Assembly (NCBI GenBank): GCA_020635855.1
Contig: JACJYZ010000002.1
Coordinates: 1,936,802-2,000,801 of the forward strand
Source: Flavobacteriales bacterium
GTDB taxonomy: Bacteria > Bacteroidota > Bacteroidia > JACJYZ01
Direction: 5' to 3'
Length of the DNA: 64,000 nucleotides
Part shown: positions 1-8,834 of the stretch, one piece after another
Position numbering within the stretch: position 1 is the stretch's first letter
Layout of the letters: each line of letters starts with the position of its first letter
Notes under the pieces: generated by a model
Databases searched by the model: none
Seen by the model: the letters and a program-made list of their open reading frames with translations, nothing else
Told to the model about the DNA's origin: nothing
Program-made: the position numbers and the translations under genes

Positions 1-1743
1 GGGAGATTCTTTGCCCACCACCACGGGTTCCAGCCGGATGTCCTTGCCGATAAAATGTTTGAACTCATCCGGCGATATCTCGCCGAGTCCTTTGAATCGG
101 GTGATCTCCACTTTGCCTTTCAGCTTGCGGATGGCCTTTTGCTTTTCCCCTTCGGAATAGCAGTAGATGGTTTCTTTCTTGTCGCGCACCCTGAAAAGCG
201 GTGTTTGCAGGATATACAGGTGACCGTTTTTCACCAGGTCGGGGAAGAACTGGAGGAAGAAAGTGATCAACAGCAACCGGATGTGCATGCCGTCCACATC
301 GGCATCGGTAGCAATCACGATGTTGTTGTACCGGAGGCTCTCCAGGCTTTCTTCAATGTCGAGCGCTGCCTGGATGAGGTTGAACTCTTCGTTCTCGTAT
401 ACGATCTTCTTGGTGAGTCCGTATGAATTCAGCGGTTTACCCCGCAGGCTGAAAACGGCCTGGGTGTTTACATCTCTTGACTTGGTAATGGAGCCACTGG
501 CCGAATCCCCTTCGGTAATGAAGAGGGTGGTTTCCAGGTTGCGTTCGTGTTTATCGGCGAAATGCACACGGCAATCACGCAGTTTCTTGTTGTGCAGACT
601 GGCCTTCTTGGCCCGGTCGCGCGCCAGCTTGCGGATGCCGGAAAGCTCCTTGCGTTCTTTTTCCGACTGCAGGATCTTACGCTGCAGGGCTTCGGCGGCC
701 TCCGGGTTCTTGTGAAGATAATTATCGAGTTCGGTGGTGAGGAAATCCTGCACGAAGGCCAGGATGGATTTCCCGCCGGGTTCAATCTCCTGGGAGCCGA
801 GTTTGGTTTTTGTTTGCGATTCGAAAACGGGTTCCACGACCTTGATGGCGACGGCTGCGATGATGGAACTGCGGATGTCGACCGCATCGTAGTCTTTCTT
901 ATAGAACTCACGGATGGTCTTCACCACGGCCTGACGAAAGGCGGCCTGGTGGGTACCGCCCTGGGTGGTGTGCTGGCCGTTAACGAAAGAGTAGTATTCC
1001 TCACCGTAGGACGAACCGTGCGTCATGGCCACTTCAATGTCTTCGCCGCGCAGGTGGATGATCGGGTACAGGATGTTGCCGTCTATGCGGGAATTCAACA
1101 AATCAAGCAACCCGTCTTTGGAATGAAACCGTTGTCCGTTGTACCGGATGGTGAGTCCGGGGTTCAGGTACACGTAGTTCCACAGCATGTTTTCCACATA
1201 ATCATTGCGGAACCTGTAGTTGCTGAAGATGGTGCGGTCGGGAAGAAAGGAGATGCTCGTTCCTTCCTTGTCGTCCGACTTGGTAAGCTTATGATCCTGG
1301 GTAACGTCTCCGTGTTTGAACTCGATGGATTTGCATTTGCCTTCCCTGACAGATGCCACGTGGAAGTAATCAGACAGTGCATTGACGGCCTTGGTACCCA
1401 CACCGTTCAACCCGACGGATTTCTTAAATGCTTTGGTATCGTACTTGGCCCCTGTGTTGATGCGGGATACGCAATCCAACACTTTCCCGAGCGGAATGCC
1501 CCGGCCATAATCACGTACCGTCACCTTCCCCTCATCGATGCTCACGTCGATGTATTTACCGTGGCCCATCACATACTCATCGATGCTGTTGTCGATGACT
1601 TCTTTCAGGAGCACGTAGATTCCATCGTCCTGTGAAGAACCGTCACCCAGCTTCCCGATGTACATACCGGGCCTGAACCGGATGTGTTCTTTCCAGTCGA
1701 GGGTGCGTATATTGTCTTCGGTATATTTAACTTCTTCGGACAT
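1..1743 (-). CDS. parE: DNA topoisomerase IV subunit B (partial, C-terminus beyond window)
   Basis: Encodes the ATPase and Toprim subunit of topoisomerase IV, which unlinks daughter chromosomes after replication and acts with ParC. The reverse strand is open from the ATG at 1743 to the window edge, giving 581 residues. The N-terminal GHKL ATPase fold is clear (RPGMYIGKLGDGSSQDDG, then KEVIDNSIDEY with the catalytic Glu/Asn region). The Toprim motifs EGDSASG (near residue 411) and DADVDGMH (near 480) follow. The start, reading MSEEVKYTEDNIRTLDWKEH, is the usual Bacteroidota ParE start and favours ParE over GyrB. parC would be expected just outside the window. The last part of the C-terminal domain is missing only because of the window edge. 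Confidence 0.93.
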   Translation of the reverse strand, partial: MSEEVKYTEDNIRTLDWKEHIRFRPGMYIGKLGDGSSQDDGIYVLLKEVIDNSIDEYVMGHGKYIDVSIDEGKVTVRDYGRGIPLGKVLDCVSRINTGAKYDTKAFKKSVGLNGVGTKAVNALSDYFHVASVREGKCKSIEFKHGDVTQDHKLTKSDDKEGTSISFLPDRTIFSNYRFRNDYVENMLWNYVYLNPGLTIRYNGQRFHSKDGLLDLLNSRIDGNILYPIIHLRGEDIEVAMTHGSSYGEEYYSFVNGQHTTQGGTHQAAFRQAVVKTIREFYKKDYDAVDIRSSIIAAVAIKVVEPVFESQTKTKLGSQEIEPGGKSILAFVQDFLTTELDNYLHKNPEAAEALQRKILQSEKERKELSGIRKLARDRAKKASLHNKKLRDCRVHFADKHERNLETTLFITEGDSASGSITKSRDVNTQAVFSLRGKPLNSYGLTKKIVYENEEFNLIQAALDIEESLESLRYNNIVIATDADVDGMHIRLLLITFFLQFFPDLVKNGHLYILQTPLFRVRDKKETIYCYSEGEKQKAIRKLKGKVEITRFKGLGEISPDEFKHFIGKDIRLEPVVVGKESP

Positions 1744-1811
1744 GCGGATTTTCAGGGTGGATTGCGAAGATAACCAATTCCAAAATGCCGCAAATCCTTG
1801 CGTGGCGGTAG

Positions 1812-1843
1812 TTTTCAACAAAAGACACGGACTTTGTTGAAAA
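1812..1843. promoter_or_regulatory. 11-bp perfect inverted repeat upstream of parE
   Basis: The arms TTTTCAACAAA and TTTGTTGAAAA are perfect reverse complements separated by 10 bases. They lie about 70 bases upstream of the parE start and about 100 bases past the pcm stop, both genes being on the minus strand. No T-run follows the stem on the minus strand, so it does not look like a normal terminator for pcm. An operator or mRNA-end hairpin is possible; function is inferred only from position. Confidence 0.35.
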
Positions 1844-1940
1844 AAAATAGCCCGTATGTGCTCCGGAGATTTCAGCGGGGTTCAGTGATGGCTGCACCCG
1901 GGCATCAGAAAAATCACGCGAATAACTGGGAGGAAGCCAC

Positions 1941-2594
1941 TTACGACGACTTATCCTCCAGGAGAGGCACAAACCGGAACTCTCCGAAAGTCTCCCGCAC
2001 AATGTCACCGCCTTCGTCTTTTTTCACGACCGTCATAACCTGCACACCCCCTTCTCCCACAGGGATCACCAGGCATCCGCCCGGTTTAAGCTGCTCAATC
2101 AGGGCCGGCGGAATGAATGGGGCACCGGCGGTAACCAGGACTTTATCAAAAGGCGCAAAAGCGGGAAGCCCGGCATATCCATCACCATAGAACAGACGCG
2201 GGCGGTAGTTCATCACTTCCAGTAACTTCTTGGTTTTACCGTACAACTCCCTTTGCCTTTCGATGCTGAAAACCTTCACCCCCATCTCCAACAGCACACA
2301 GGTTTGATACCCGCTTCCGGTACCCACTTCCAACACCTTCTCCCCTTTTTTCAATTCCAGGAGGGATGTTTGAAAAGCCACCGTATAAGGTTGTGAAATC
2401 GTTTGGCCCGCACCGATGGGAAAGGCTTTGTCGTCATAAGCAAATTGCAGAAAAGCCGACTCCATGAACCAGTGCCTGGGCACCCGTTCCATGGCGGCCA
2501 GCACGGCCTCGTCGTGTATACCCTTCTCCCTTAGAACAGCCATGAGCCGCTTGCGAAGGCCCTTATGGCGATACGTATCTTCCAGCTTAATCAT
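1941..2594 (-). CDS. pcm: Protein-L-isoaspartate O-methyltransferase
   Basis: SAM-dependent repair enzyme that methylates isoaspartyl residues in damaged proteins so that they can revert to aspartate; cytoplasmic. The 217-residue length is normal for the family. SAM-binding motif I is visible as VLEVGTGSGYQTCVLLEMG, preceded by the conserved GAGQTISQPY segment that contacts the substrate. The motif KVLVTAGAPFIPPALIEQL, typical of PCMT, follows. It lies upstream of parE on the same strand, about 200 bases away. The long heptamer repeat begins about 30 bases upstream of its start codon. Confidence 0.93.
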   Translation of the reverse strand: MIKLEDTYRHKGLRKRLMAVLREKGIHDEAVLAAMERVPRHWFMESAFLQFAYDDKAFPIGAGQTISQPYTVAFQTSLLELKKGEKVLEVGTGSGYQTCVLLEMGVKVFSIERQRELYGKTKKLLEVMNYRPRLFYGDGYAGLPAFAPFDKVLVTAGAPFIPPALIEQLKPGGCLVIPVGEGGVQVMTVVKKDEGGDIVRETFGEFRFVPLLEDKSS

Positions 2595-2626
2595 CAGGGT
2601 TGCGAAGGTAGGGGTTTTAGTTTTTG

Positions 2627-2745
2627 GTTTTTCGTTGTTGGTTAATAGTTTTTCGTTGTTGGTTAATAGTTGTTGGTTATTGGTTATTGGTTATTGGTTA
2701 TTGGTTATTGGTTGTTGGTTATTGGTTATTGGTTGTTGGTTATTT
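2627..2745. repeat. Heptanucleotide tandem repeat, 17 units (GTTATTG type)
   Basis: Seventeen consecutive 7-base units, mainly GTTATTG and GTTGTTG, fill exactly 119 bases. The first six units form a higher-order 21-base repeat (GTTTTTC GTTGTTG GTTAATA, twice). It sits between the divergent pcm and M42 peptidase genes. No convincing reading frame uses it. It is one of several period-7 tracts in this window. Confidence 0.9.
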
Positions 2746-2920
2746 GGGGGTCTGATGAGAAATGGTTCGCCCGGCAGATTCTATGCTTATAGCGAAACAG
2801 ATTGCTATGTTAGCCGCCAATACTTGCTCCTGGATGGGATATGGGGCATCATATTCAGGAACAAACGTCCAAACATCCCAGCCCCACAAAACCTACCCAT
2901 CAAAGTTCAACTCAACGCCT

Positions 2921-2955
2921 CCAGTAACCAATAACTAAAAACCAACAACCAAACA
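2921..2955. repeat. Heptanucleotide repeat, 5 units, inverted relative to 2627-2745
   Basis: Units CCAGTAA CCAATAA CTAAAAA CCAACAA CCAAACA keep the 7-base period and are close to the reverse complement of the GTTATTG tract about 180 bases upstream. The two tracts could form a long imperfect stem. The stretch between them (2746-2920) shows no gene that I can support. Confidence 0.7.
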
Positions 2956-2963
2956 TATTTTCA

Positions 2964-2971
2964 TACTTTTG
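2964..2971 (+). promoter_or_regulatory. Candidate -7 promoter box for the M42 peptidase gene
   Basis: TACTTTTG matches the Bacteroidota -7 consensus TAnnTTTG and lies about 40 bases before the ATG at 3013. No clear -33 TTG is found at the usual distance; the expected region is occupied by the heptamer tract. Confidence 0.45.
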
Positions 2972-3012
2972 CCCATCCCAGCACCATTTTTGTTTGTCCA
3001 AAACCATATGCA

Positions 3013-4104
3013 ATGAACAAATCCAGCAAAGCATTTTTAGAGAACTACCTGAACAACGCATCGCCCACCGGCTTTGAATCCGAACTTCCGGGCAGCACGA
3101 AAAGCGGACAACAAATCTGGCTCGATTATATCAAGCCGTTCGTTGACACGTATCAGACAGATGTATATGGTACAGCCGTGGGAGTGATCAATCCCAAAGC
3201 CCCATACAAGGTAGTGATCGAAGCACATGCCGATGAAATTGCATGGTTTGTGAACTACATTTCCGACGACGGGTACATTTTTGTAATTCGTAACGGAGGA
3301 TCGGATCATCAGATCGCTCCTTCCATGCGGGTGAACATCCACACCAAAAAAGGCATTGTGAAAGGCGTGTTCGGATGGCCAGCCATCCACGTACGCCAGA
3401 AGGACAAGGAAGAACCACCGTCGCTGAAAAACATCTTCATCGATTGCGGGTGCAGTTCCAAAGCCGAAGTTGAAAAGCTGGGCATCCATGTGGGCACCGT
3501 CATTACTTTCGAGAACGGCCTCATGGAACTGGGAAAAAACTTTTACACCGGTAGGGCACTCGACAACCGCATCGGCGGTTTCATGATCGCAGAAGTAGCC
3601 CGCATGATTCACGCCAACAAGAAAAAACTTCCGTTCTGTTTGTACGTGGTGAATTCCGTTCAGGAAGAGATCGGACTGCGCGGTGCGGAGATGATCAGCC
3701 GCCGCCTTAAACCCAATGTAGCCATCGTTACGGATGTTACCCACGACACCCAATCACCACCCTATAAAAAGAAAGAAGAAGGGGATATCTCCTGTGGCAA
3801 AGGACCGTCACTCACGGTAGGTCCGGCCGTACACAACAAGCTCCTCAACATGATCATTGATGTTGCGGAAAAGAAAAAGATCCCGTTCCAGCGTGCGGCA
3901 GCCTCACGGAGCACCGGCACAGACACCGATTCCTTTGCTTATTCAGCAGAAGGTGTTCCGTCGGCACTGATTTCCCTTCCACTGAAGTACATGCACACCA
4001 CGGTGGAAACAGTACACAAAGACGACATCGACCACGTGATCCGGTTGATGTACGAAACACTGATCCAACTCAAAGCAGGCCATGATTTCCGTTATATCAA
4101 ATAA
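3013..4104 (+). CDS. M42 family metallopeptidase (aminopeptidase/endoglucanase-like)
   Basis: Cytosolic di-zinc aminopeptidase of the M42 family, expected to trim peptides into amino acids. The 363-residue protein shows the expected metal and catalytic sites: EAHADEIAW (first His and Asp), GRALDNRIGG (bridging Asp), NSVQEEIGLRGA (catalytic Glu and ligand Glu), IVTDVTHDT (Asp) and a late YMHTTVETV (His). Length and order of motifs are normal. The stop codon overlaps the start of the M14 carboxypeptidase-like gene by 23 bases, so the two peptidases are probably co-transcribed. The exact substrate cannot be told from sequence. Confidence 0.9.
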   Translation: MNKSSKAFLENYLNNASPTGFESELPGSTKSGQQIWLDYIKPFVDTYQTDVYGTAVGVINPKAPYKVVIEAHADEIAWFVNYISDDGYIFVIRNGGSDHQIAPSMRVNIHTKKGIVKGVFGWPAIHVRQKDKEEPPSLKNIFIDCGCSSKAEVEKLGIHVGTVITFENGLMELGKNFYTGRALDNRIGGFMIAEVARMIHANKKKLPFCLYVVNSVQEEIGLRGAEMISRRLKPNVAIVTDVTHDTQSPPYKKKEEGDISCGKGPSLTVGPAVHNKLLNMIIDVAEKKKIPFQRAAASRSTGTDTDSFAYSAEGVPSALISLPLKYMHTTVETVHKDDIDHVIRLMYETLIQLKAGHDFRYIK

Positions 4105-5848
4105 AGGCTGGCGAACCACGTGCGTATTTCTCATCTGTAGTTTGATGAGCCGTGCACAAACGCCGGCTTACGAACAAAATCAAACCCTCTCGTATGATGA
4201 GGTCATCACCGCCTACCAGAAACTGGCGGAAAACAACCCGATGGCCTTCCTCTTCACCTACGGCACCACCGATGCAGGCAAACCCCTGCACATGTTGCTG
4301 ATTTCAAAGGACGGGGATGTGGATCCTGTTTCACTCCGCAAACGCGACAAACGCATCATCCTTATCAACAATGGCATCCACCCGGGTGAACCCTGTGGCG
4401 TGGATGCCAGTCTGCAATTCGCCACCGACCTGCTCGCAAGAAAGCTGCCCCAGCTCTACCTTGACAACACGGTGATCTGCATCATCCCTGCCTATAACAT
4501 CGGCGGCATGATGAACCGGAACAGCGTAACGCGTGTCAATCAGAACGGACCGGAAACGTACGGCTTCCGCGGCAATGCAAAAGACCTCGACCTGAACCGC
4601 GACTTCATCAAATGCGACAGCCGCAATGCCCGTGCCTTCGCCGAGATCTACCATACCTGGCGGCCGGATATCTTCATCGATACACATACCTCCGACGGTG
4701 CCGATTACAGCTACAGCATGACCCTCATCGCGACCCAACCCAACAAAATCAATCCGCTGATAGGGCAATACATGAAAGACAACATGCTGCCCGCACTGTA
4801 CAAAGGCATGGCGGATGACGGGTATGAAATGACACCTTACGTGGACATGAAAGGGGACACGCCTGACAACGGACTGGTGGCTTTCCTGGAAACACCGCGC
4901 TATTCAACCGGGTATACGGCCCTGTTCCACACCATCGGCTTCATCACGGAGGCGCATATGCTGAAACCTTATCCTGTCCGCGTAAAGGCAACCTATCACT
5001 TCCTTACTAACGTTTTGAAGTATAGCTATGAGAATTGTGAATACCTGGGCAAAATCAGGGGCATTGCCTTGCAGGACGGAAGAACACAAAAAGATTTCGG
5101 CCTGCGCTGGGAACTGGATACAACCCAAACCGAAACCATTACTTTCAAGGGATATACCGCCGCCTACAAACCCAGTGAAGTAACAGGGAAGGACAGGCTC
5201 TATTATGACCGCAACCAACCTTACGAAAAACAGATTCCATATTACAACAAATACAAGGTCACCGCAAAGGTCACAGCACCGGTAGCCTACATCATTCCCC
5301 AGGCATGGCGGGAAGTGATCGAGCTTTTGAAAATGAATAAGATCATGATGCACCGGGTCACCAAAGACACGGTCATGCAGCTGAGCGCATATCACATCGA
5401 TGGGTACGAGACGGTCCATCACCCCTATGAAGGGCACTACCTGCATTATGACATCAAGGTGAGCAAGGACGCACAACCCATACAGCTTCGCAAAGACGAC
5501 ATGGTCGTATATGTGAACCAAACCAAGAACCGCTTCATCGTGGAAACCCTTGAACCGAATGCCCCGGACAGCTACTTTGCCTGGAACTTTTTTGACAATG
5601 TATTGATGCAGAAGGAATGGTTTTCTCCTTATCTGTTCGAAGATGAAGCGGCAGAAATGCTGAAGAACGACCCCGCCCTGAAACAACAGTTCGACCTGAA
5701 AAAGATCGAAGACGATTCATTTGCGGAGAACCCGCGGGAGCAATTGTACTGGGTGTACGCCCACTCCGTTCATTACGAAAAAGAACACAACCGCTACCCG
5801 GTTTTTCGGTTAGACAGGGATGTTCCCATGCCCGTCAAACTGGATTGA
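4082..5848 (+). CDS. Secreted M14 family zinc carboxypeptidase-like protein
   Basis: A 588-residue protein with an N-terminal signal peptide (hydrophobic stretch ending near SRAQTP). The zinc carboxypeptidase fold is shown by NNGIHPGEPCG (His and Glu zinc ligands of the HxxE motif), the Arg-containing LNRDFIK segment, FIDTHTSDGADY (third ligand His) and a later FITEAHML with the likely catalytic Glu. The region after about residue 320 is an accessory domain that I do not recognise. The ATG at 4082 gives a normal signal peptide and overlaps the M42 gene; a start at the later Met would remove the hydrophobic core. Likely periplasmic or surface peptidase. Confidence 0.85.
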   Translation: MISVISNKGWRTTCVFLICSLMSRAQTPAYEQNQTLSYDEVITAYQKLAENNPMAFLFTYGTTDAGKPLHMLLISKDGDVDPVSLRKRDKRIILINNGIHPGEPCGVDASLQFATDLLARKLPQLYLDNTVICIIPAYNIGGMMNRNSVTRVNQNGPETYGFRGNAKDLDLNRDFIKCDSRNARAFAEIYHTWRPDIFIDTHTSDGADYSYSMTLIATQPNKINPLIGQYMKDNMLPALYKGMADDGYEMTPYVDMKGDTPDNGLVAFLETPRYSTGYTALFHTIGFITEAHMLKPYPVRVKATYHFLTNVLKYSYENCEYLGKIRGIALQDGRTQKDFGLRWELDTTQTETITFKGYTAAYKPSEVTGKDRLYYDRNQPYEKQIPYYNKYKVTAKVTAPVAYIIPQAWREVIELLKMNKIMMHRVTKDTVMQLSAYHIDGYETVHHPYEGHYLHYDIKVSKDAQPIQLRKDDMVVYVNQTKNRFIVETLEPNAPDSYFAWNFFDNVLMQKEWFSPYLFEDEAAEMLKNDPALKQQFDLKKIEDDSFAENPREQLYWVYAHSVHYEKEHNRYPVFRLDRDVPMPVKLD

Positions 5849-5855
5849 TTGCCGC

Positions 5856-6464
5856 ATGCCTGGCACATGGCCACATATCAAAACAGGCACTTTCATCGCA
5901 TGGTTGACGACATGTGTGTGCATTGCGAACGGTTGTAGAAAGACTGACCCGGATCCTGATGCGCTGCCCAACAACACCATCCAGACCATCTTCACCGACG
6001 AGTTCGACCCATCCAATAACACCATTCTGAACCATTGGCAATACACCCGGTTGCCCTTCGACAGCACTTATCAGCAACCCAACCAACTGATTCCCGAAGG
6101 GCATTTCGGTTCATGGTCGTTCTACATAGGGCACCTGGACACAGCGGCCTACGAAGGCATGCACACCCGTTTCCCGGCTACATTCAACCGCACAGACAGC
6201 CTGACACCGGGCACGTATAAAGTGATCACGTGGCTGCAATGTCAGCATTTCGCACAATGCCGCATCCGCCTGAAACTGAGCAACGGTATTGACTCCTCCT
6301 ACAAAGACACCGTTGTGACCAATGCGGCCTGGGAAAGCCACAGCCTTGTACACAGCCTGAGCTCTTCCGCGAAGATCAGCGCCTTCATCGAACTCACCCC
6401 GGTTGATACCGCTTCGAACAGTCGCATCCTGGTCGACTACGTTCAGCTACAGCGCATCGAATGA
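5856..6464 (+). CDS. Putative lipoprotein, function unknown
   Basis: About 202 residues. I chose the ATG at 5856, which gives MPGTWPHIKTGTFIAWLTTC, a signal sequence leading to a Cys after IANG that could be lipidated, although the lipobox is not canonical. A start at 5820 would lie inside the preceding coding region. The mature part is Thr/Asp rich with segments such as GSWSFYIGHLDTAAYEG and an Ig- or jelly-roll-like look, but I cannot name a family. The stop overlaps the AraC gene by 4 bases (ATGA), so the two are translationally coupled. Confidence 0.7.
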   Translation: MPGTWPHIKTGTFIAWLTTCVCIANGCRKTDPDPDALPNNTIQTIFTDEFDPSNNTILNHWQYTRLPFDSTYQQPNQLIPEGHFGSWSFYIGHLDTAAYEGMHTRFPATFNRTDSLTPGTYKVITWLQCQHFAQCRIRLKLSNGIDSSYKDTVVTNAAWESHSLVHSLSSSAKISAFIELTPVDTASNSRILVDYVQLQRIE

Positions 6465-7360
6465 TCGCCCGGGATTTTGCTCCGCAAGACGTATTGCTCA
6501 TGCTCCGGAACCGGGCGGAAAGCGAACACCGGAACGAGATCACCTGGCCCAACCTGGTCGTACATACATCCACAAAAGGATTTCAAAAAGAACTGACAGA
6601 AACATCCCTGTCCATTTTCTGTAATATCACCGGAAATGCACAGGCTTACCTCGGAAAAAGAATGTACCGCATCTGCGATGCGTCATTGCTGGTGGTTAAC
6701 CCCTATAATCATATGGATTACAGATTGGGTACCGAGGAAACCGCGGAGGTATGCAACGTACATTTCAACCACGCATTCATTTCGCAATGTGTACCGGCCC
6801 TGATATGCAGCGATCAAACATTGCTGGAAGATCCTGAATTCACGGTACCGGTGCCGGACTTCAAACAGGAATTACATTTTCAATCTGATACGTGGAAGGC
6901 AATGAAATCACTCCTGATGAAAGAGCCGGACAACCCCTACGGCTGGATGCAAACACTGGCATATCTGCTTACTTTGCATCGGGACACGGCCCGGGCCATC
7001 CGGCGAATTCCTGCAGAAAGCAGAGCAATACGCAATGAACTGTACGACCGGATATCCAAAGCAAGGGATTACATTTATGGTCATTACCACGCCGCTTTAT
7101 CGCTTGACGTTCTATGCCGGATAGCAGGAATGTCAAAATTTCATTTTTTGCGGGTATTCAGGGAATGTTGCGGCATGACACCCTATGCTTTTATCCGTTG
7201 GATCCGGCTTTACAAAGCACGTGAATTGCTGAAAACATCGCGACTAACCATCGAAGAAATCGCCTGGCAAGTGGGGTTCTCGGAAGGCACTTCCATGCAA
7301 ACCGCCTTCAAGGCGGCATTCGGTATCACACCCGGTCATTTCCGCAAGCATCCGTTTTAG
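6461..7360 (+). CDS. AraC family transcriptional regulator
   Basis: 299 residues. The C-terminal third is a classical AraC/XylS double helix-turn-helix: helix one around SLDVLCRIAGMSKFHFLRVF and the second around LTIEEIAWQVGFSEGTSM, ending with the signature FKAAFGITPGHFRK. The N-terminal half resembles the cupin-like ligand-binding region of AraC proteins but no ligand can be inferred. It starts within the end of the lipoprotein gene by an ATGA overlap, suggesting joint expression, and may regulate the neighbouring genes. Confidence 0.9.
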   Translation: MIARDFAPQDVLLMLRNRAESEHRNEITWPNLVVHTSTKGFQKELTETSLSIFCNITGNAQAYLGKRMYRICDASLLVVNPYNHMDYRLGTEETAEVCNVHFNHAFISQCVPALICSDQTLLEDPEFTVPVPDFKQELHFQSDTWKAMKSLLMKEPDNPYGWMQTLAYLLTLHRDTARAIRRIPAESRAIRNELYDRISKARDYIYGHYHAALSLDVLCRIAGMSKFHFLRVFRECCGMTPYAFIRWIRLYKARELLKTSRLTIEEIAWQVGFSEGTSMQTAFKAAFGITPGHFRKHPF

Positions 7361-7414
7361 CAATTTTGAAAAGGAATCCGGCATGACTTCCGGTGCACTT
7401 TTGTACCAAAAACC

Positions 7415-7711
7415 ATGACCACTTCTGTATTCATGATTGTCATCGCCTCCATCAATGAAGGCGAAGAAAAAGCACTGAACACATACCTTCAAGGCCTGAT
7501 AAAACTTTACGACAATGTATCGGCACGGGTGATGCACAATTATCACATCACCTCCCGAATGGTGGGTGAAAATCCCGTAGACATGGTCTCTGTCATTGCA
7601 TTCCCCAACCGAGAGGCCATCGCAGAAGTTTACGACAGCGAGGAATACCAGGTACTTATTCGGTTTCGTGACCAGGCCTTTCGGAGACTGGAGGTATTGC
7701 TGTCAGCCTAA
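7415..7711 (+). CDS. Small DUF1330-like (dimeric alpha-beta barrel) protein
   Basis: 98 residues with the pattern of small ferredoxin-like alpha-beta barrel proteins: a first strand VFMIVIASIN, a central VDMVSVIAFPNREAIAEVYD and an ending that resembles the DUF1330 signature in which a residue range is appended to a donor name (YDSEEYQVLIRFRDQAF). Members of this group are often small oxygenase-like or stress proteins, but function here is unknown. It is 54 bases after the AraC gene and may be its target. Assignment is by motif impression only. Confidence 0.6.
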   Translation: MTTSVFMIVIASINEGEEKALNTYLQGLIKLYDNVSARVMHNYHITSRMVGENPVDMVSVIAFPNREAIAEVYDSEEYQVLIRFRDQAFRRLEVLLSA

Positions 7712-7785
7712 TTCTTCCAGATAATGATAGGGCTTGTATGGAACCGGAAGAAAGATGAACTTTGCATAACCTCCATTGATTTCTT

Positions 7786-8133
7786 ATGCAGTCATCCAAC
7801 GCCAAACGAAACCGCCTGAGCCGTTTCTCAACCGCGATCAGCGCTGTGCTATATGGCATTCTCGCACTGGAATTCTACAACCGCAATCACATTCCCATGG
7901 CCGCATTAATGGCCTTTGCTGCCATGTGCAATGTGGTGGTGATGCGCATACAAGTAAACTTGCCATTGCTGTCGGGTATTATCTCCAATACCATGAATTC
8001 CCTTGCTGCAGCCGGCATGGCCTATCACCTCTACCAAGAAGGCGGACGGTATCCGTTGTGGATCGCCATCACCCTGGCCTACCTGACGGCAACCGTTGTA
8101 TTTGTTCGCAAGAAAAACAAGGCGGTCTCCTGA
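7786..8133 (+). CDS. Small integral membrane protein, unknown
   Basis: 115 residues with about three to four hydrophobic segments (STAISAVLYGILALEFY, MAALMAFAAMCNVVVM, SGIISNTMNSLAAAGMAYHL and WIAITLAYLTATVVFV) and a basic C-terminus (RKKNKAVS), so a small inner-membrane protein with a cytoplasmic tail is likely. No family is recognised. The ATG at 7786 places four basic residues before the first membrane segment. Confidence 0.65.
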   Translation: MQSSNAKRNRLSRFSTAISAVLYGILALEFYNRNHIPMAALMAFAAMCNVVVMRIQVNLPLLSGIISNTMNSLAAAGMAYHLYQEGGRYPLWIAITLAYLTATVVFVRKKNKAVS

Positions 8134-8205
8134 ACACCGGACGACATCGTTGTGTTTCATAAAAAAAACCGCCAATTTTGAATCCGCCGGTTCAAATACG
8201 CTCTT

Positions 8206-8793
8206 ATGAAAGCCAACACATCAGATACTTACTTCGAAGGCCGGGTCTTCACCGGAAAAGACCTGAGTGAACAGCCACTGGCAAGCGGTGAATATGAAAA
8301 CTGCCGTTTCACGGGAGGCAACCTGAGCGAGTCCGACCTATCCGGCATAACCTTTACTTCCTGCCGGTTCGAAGGGTGCGACCTGAGCATGGCAAAATTG
8401 AGGAACACCGCCATCCGGGAAACAACTTTTGTTGAGTGCAAGCTGCTGGGATTGCACTTCGAAGATTGCAATCCGTTTTTGTTCGGCGCCAACTTCACAT
8501 CCTGCGACCTGAGCATGGCTTCCTTTTTTCGTTGCAAACTCAAGGGTGCATCCCTGATCAACTGCAGGCTTCACGAGGTCGACTTCACCGAGGCTGACCT
8601 CCAGACCGTCATATTCAAAGGCAGTGATTTGTCAGGCGCCACTTTTGACACGACCAATCTTTCCGGCGCCGACTTTAGCGACGCCATAGGCTATATCATA
8701 GATCCAGTTAAAAACAAAATTGCCAAAGCCAGATTTTCATCCGACGGCCTGGCCGGATTGCTGACAGGGTTTAAGATTGTGGTGGAAGGGTGA
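8206..8793 (+). CDS. Pentapeptide repeat protein (Qnr/McbG-like)
   Basis: 195 residues built from A(D/N)Lxx-type pentapeptides, for example CRFTGGNLSESDLSGITF, CDLSMAKL, CDLSMASFFRC and GSDLSGATFDTTNLSGADF. This predicts a right-handed quadrilateral beta helix. There is a break around residues 85-95, as in Qnr-type proteins, and a short non-repeat C-terminal tail. Qnr relatives bind gyrase and topoisomerase IV and protect them from quinolones or toxins; whether this protein does so cannot be told. The stop codon is followed within 6 bases by a heptamer repeat tract. Confidence 0.85.
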   Translation: MKANTSDTYFEGRVFTGKDLSEQPLASGEYENCRFTGGNLSESDLSGITFTSCRFEGCDLSMAKLRNTAIRETTFVECKLLGLHFEDCNPFLFGANFTSCDLSMASFFRCKLKGASLINCRLHEVDFTEADLQTVIFKGSDLSGATFDTTNLSGADFSDAIGYIIDPVKNKIAKARFSSDGLAGLLTGFKIVVEG

Positions 8794-8798
8794 GGTAT

Positions 8799-8826
8799 AA
8801 TTAGAAATTAGGAATTAGGAATTAGG
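8799..8826. repeat. Heptanucleotide repeat, 4 units (AATTAGG type)
   Basis: AATTAGA followed by three AATTAGG units and a partial fifth copy. It exactly fills the gap between the stop of the pentapeptide-repeat gene and the stop of the convergent gene ending at 8835. Confidence 0.85.
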
Positions 8827-8834
8827 AATTTAGG

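Noticed and set aside
547..1635. Long plus-strand frame of 362 codons at the left end
   Set aside because: It lies fully opposite the parE gene, whose motifs are unmistakable on the minus strand; the plus frame has no recognisable domain.
2627..2745. CRISPR array
   Set aside because: Units are 7 bases with no spacers, so it is a plain tandem repeat.
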